Below, piece after piece: positions 5,123-5,600 of a stretch of 5,600 nucleotides of DNA; within the stretch, counting starts at the first letter, position 1, and each line of letters begins with the position of its first letter. The notes beneath the pieces were generated by a model. That model saw nothing but the letters and a program-made list of their open reading frames with translations. It was not told the origin of the DNA and ran no database searches. Source of the DNA: Alphaproteobacteria bacterium (GTDB taxonomy: Bacteria > Pseudomonadota > Alphaproteobacteria > Rickettsiales > SXRF01). The DNA is taken from NCBI GenBank assembly GCA_020050695.1, contig JAGVKI010000162.1, positions 1 to 5,600 of the forward strand, in the 5' to 3' direction. Position numbers and translations under genes: made by a program.

Positions 5123-5600
5123 GTGGATGTAGTTGAAAAAATAACCGATATCATCGAGCCATCGCTGCAAAGCATGGGATATGTGGTGGTACTCATGAAG
5201 CTGTCTGATGGTGCGCGCCGTAAGACACTCACCATTATGGCTGAGCGTAAGGACGAAACGGGCATGAGTTTTGACGACTGCACGGAAATCAGCCGCACGG
5301 TATCGGCACTGCTCGACGTGGATGACCCTATCGCGGGTGCATACGATCTTGAGGTGTGCTCGCCTGGCCTTGACCGCCCGCTGACGCGCCTGGAAGACTA
5401 TGAGAAATACAAAGGCTTTGAGGCCAAGTGTGAAACCTTTGTGCCGATTGACGGCAGGAAGCGCTTTCGCGGCATCGTAACCGGAACGCAAGGCAAGAAT
5501 ATTGTGATGGAAATGCCCGATGGCGAAGCGATTGTGCCTTTCAGCAATATCCGTACCGCCAAACTGATTGTCACTGATGCGCTTATCGCATCGGCCATGA
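5123..5600 (+). CDS. rimP: ribosome maturation factor RimP, 3' end beyond the window
   Basis: RimP binds the 30S subunit precursor in the cytosol and helps late assembly of the small subunit. 159 codons are visible, read from GTG at 5123 as MDVVEKITDIIEPSLQSMGY and on. The N-terminal alpha/beta domain (about 1-80) ends in the family signature YDLEVCSPGLDRPLTRL (74-90). The C-terminal SH3-like domain follows with GRKRFRG (111-117) and PFSNIRTAKLIV (139-150). The frame is open to the window edge. Start: no ATG lies in frame nearby. GTG 5123 has AGG 7 nt upstream, and the family usually begins about 15-20 residues before the MGY motif, as here. In most bacteria nusA and infB follow; they would lie past the window. 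Confidence 0.93.
   Translation, partial: MDVVEKITDIIEPSLQSMGYVVVLMKLSDGARRKTLTIMAERKDETGMSFDDCTEISRTVSALLDVDDPIAGAYDLEVCSPGLDRPLTRLEDYEKYKGFEAKCETFVPIDGRKRFRGIVTGTQGKNIVMEMPDGEAIVPFSNIRTAKLIVTDALIASAM

Noticed and set aside
5035..5598. Minus-strand ORFs opposite rimP
   Set aside because: The plus frame is unmistakably RimP; these are antisense shadows.
1..5600. CRISPR array, insertion sequence or integrase
   Set aside because: No spaced direct-repeat array, transposase or integrase frame, or terminal inverted repeats were seen; the only tandem structure is the DUF1559 pair.

Overview
The window looks like a chromosomal segment of an alphaproteobacterium that carries an insert of foreign character. 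The host assignment rests on RimP (GTG start at 5123), whose lineage-typical stretches include an early MAERKDETGMS, AGAYDLEV..SPGLDRPLTRL and DGRKRFRG. It is supported by a small two-cysteine-pair DUF983 membrane protein and by a partial tRNA-Gly(GCC) with encoded CCA. No species can be named from the sequence alone.

Layout. Positions 1-51 are the 3' part of tRNA-Gly. Positions 75-1310 (minus) encode a Tiki/ChaN-like fold protein with proline-rich arms at both ends. Positions 1481-1870 (minus) encode the DUF983 protein. Positions ~1990-4366 (plus) hold two consecutive transcription units of the same design. Each has an AT-rich promoter with an extended -10, a leader of about 85 nt with a hairpin and a conserved block, a DUF1559 type IV pilin-like (pseudopilin-type) gene, and its own intrinsic terminator. 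Positions 4425-4835 (minus) encode a small membrane-anchored Ala/Pro/Glu-rich protein, ending at a very strong TTCG-loop terminator. Positions 4969-5600 (plus) hold a near-consensus promoter, a palindrome over its -10, a terminator-like hairpin at the expected transcript start, and the 5' part of rimP (cut by the window edge).

The most notable part is the pair of DUF1559 units. This family is strongly expanded in Planctomycetes and relatives and is unexpected beside alphaproteobacterial housekeeping genes. The two proteins have diverged well beyond their N-termini. The upstream non-coding DNA nevertheless remains alignable from about 132 nt before the ATG, with near-constant spacing. The hairpins in the two leaders differ in sequence but both remain paired. 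This suggests either a duplicated mobile-like cassette or a selected cis-regulatory leader RNA.

The rest is ordinary chromosome: convergent or divergent single-gene units, and the start of what is probably the usual rimP-nusA-infB operon, of which only rimP is visible.
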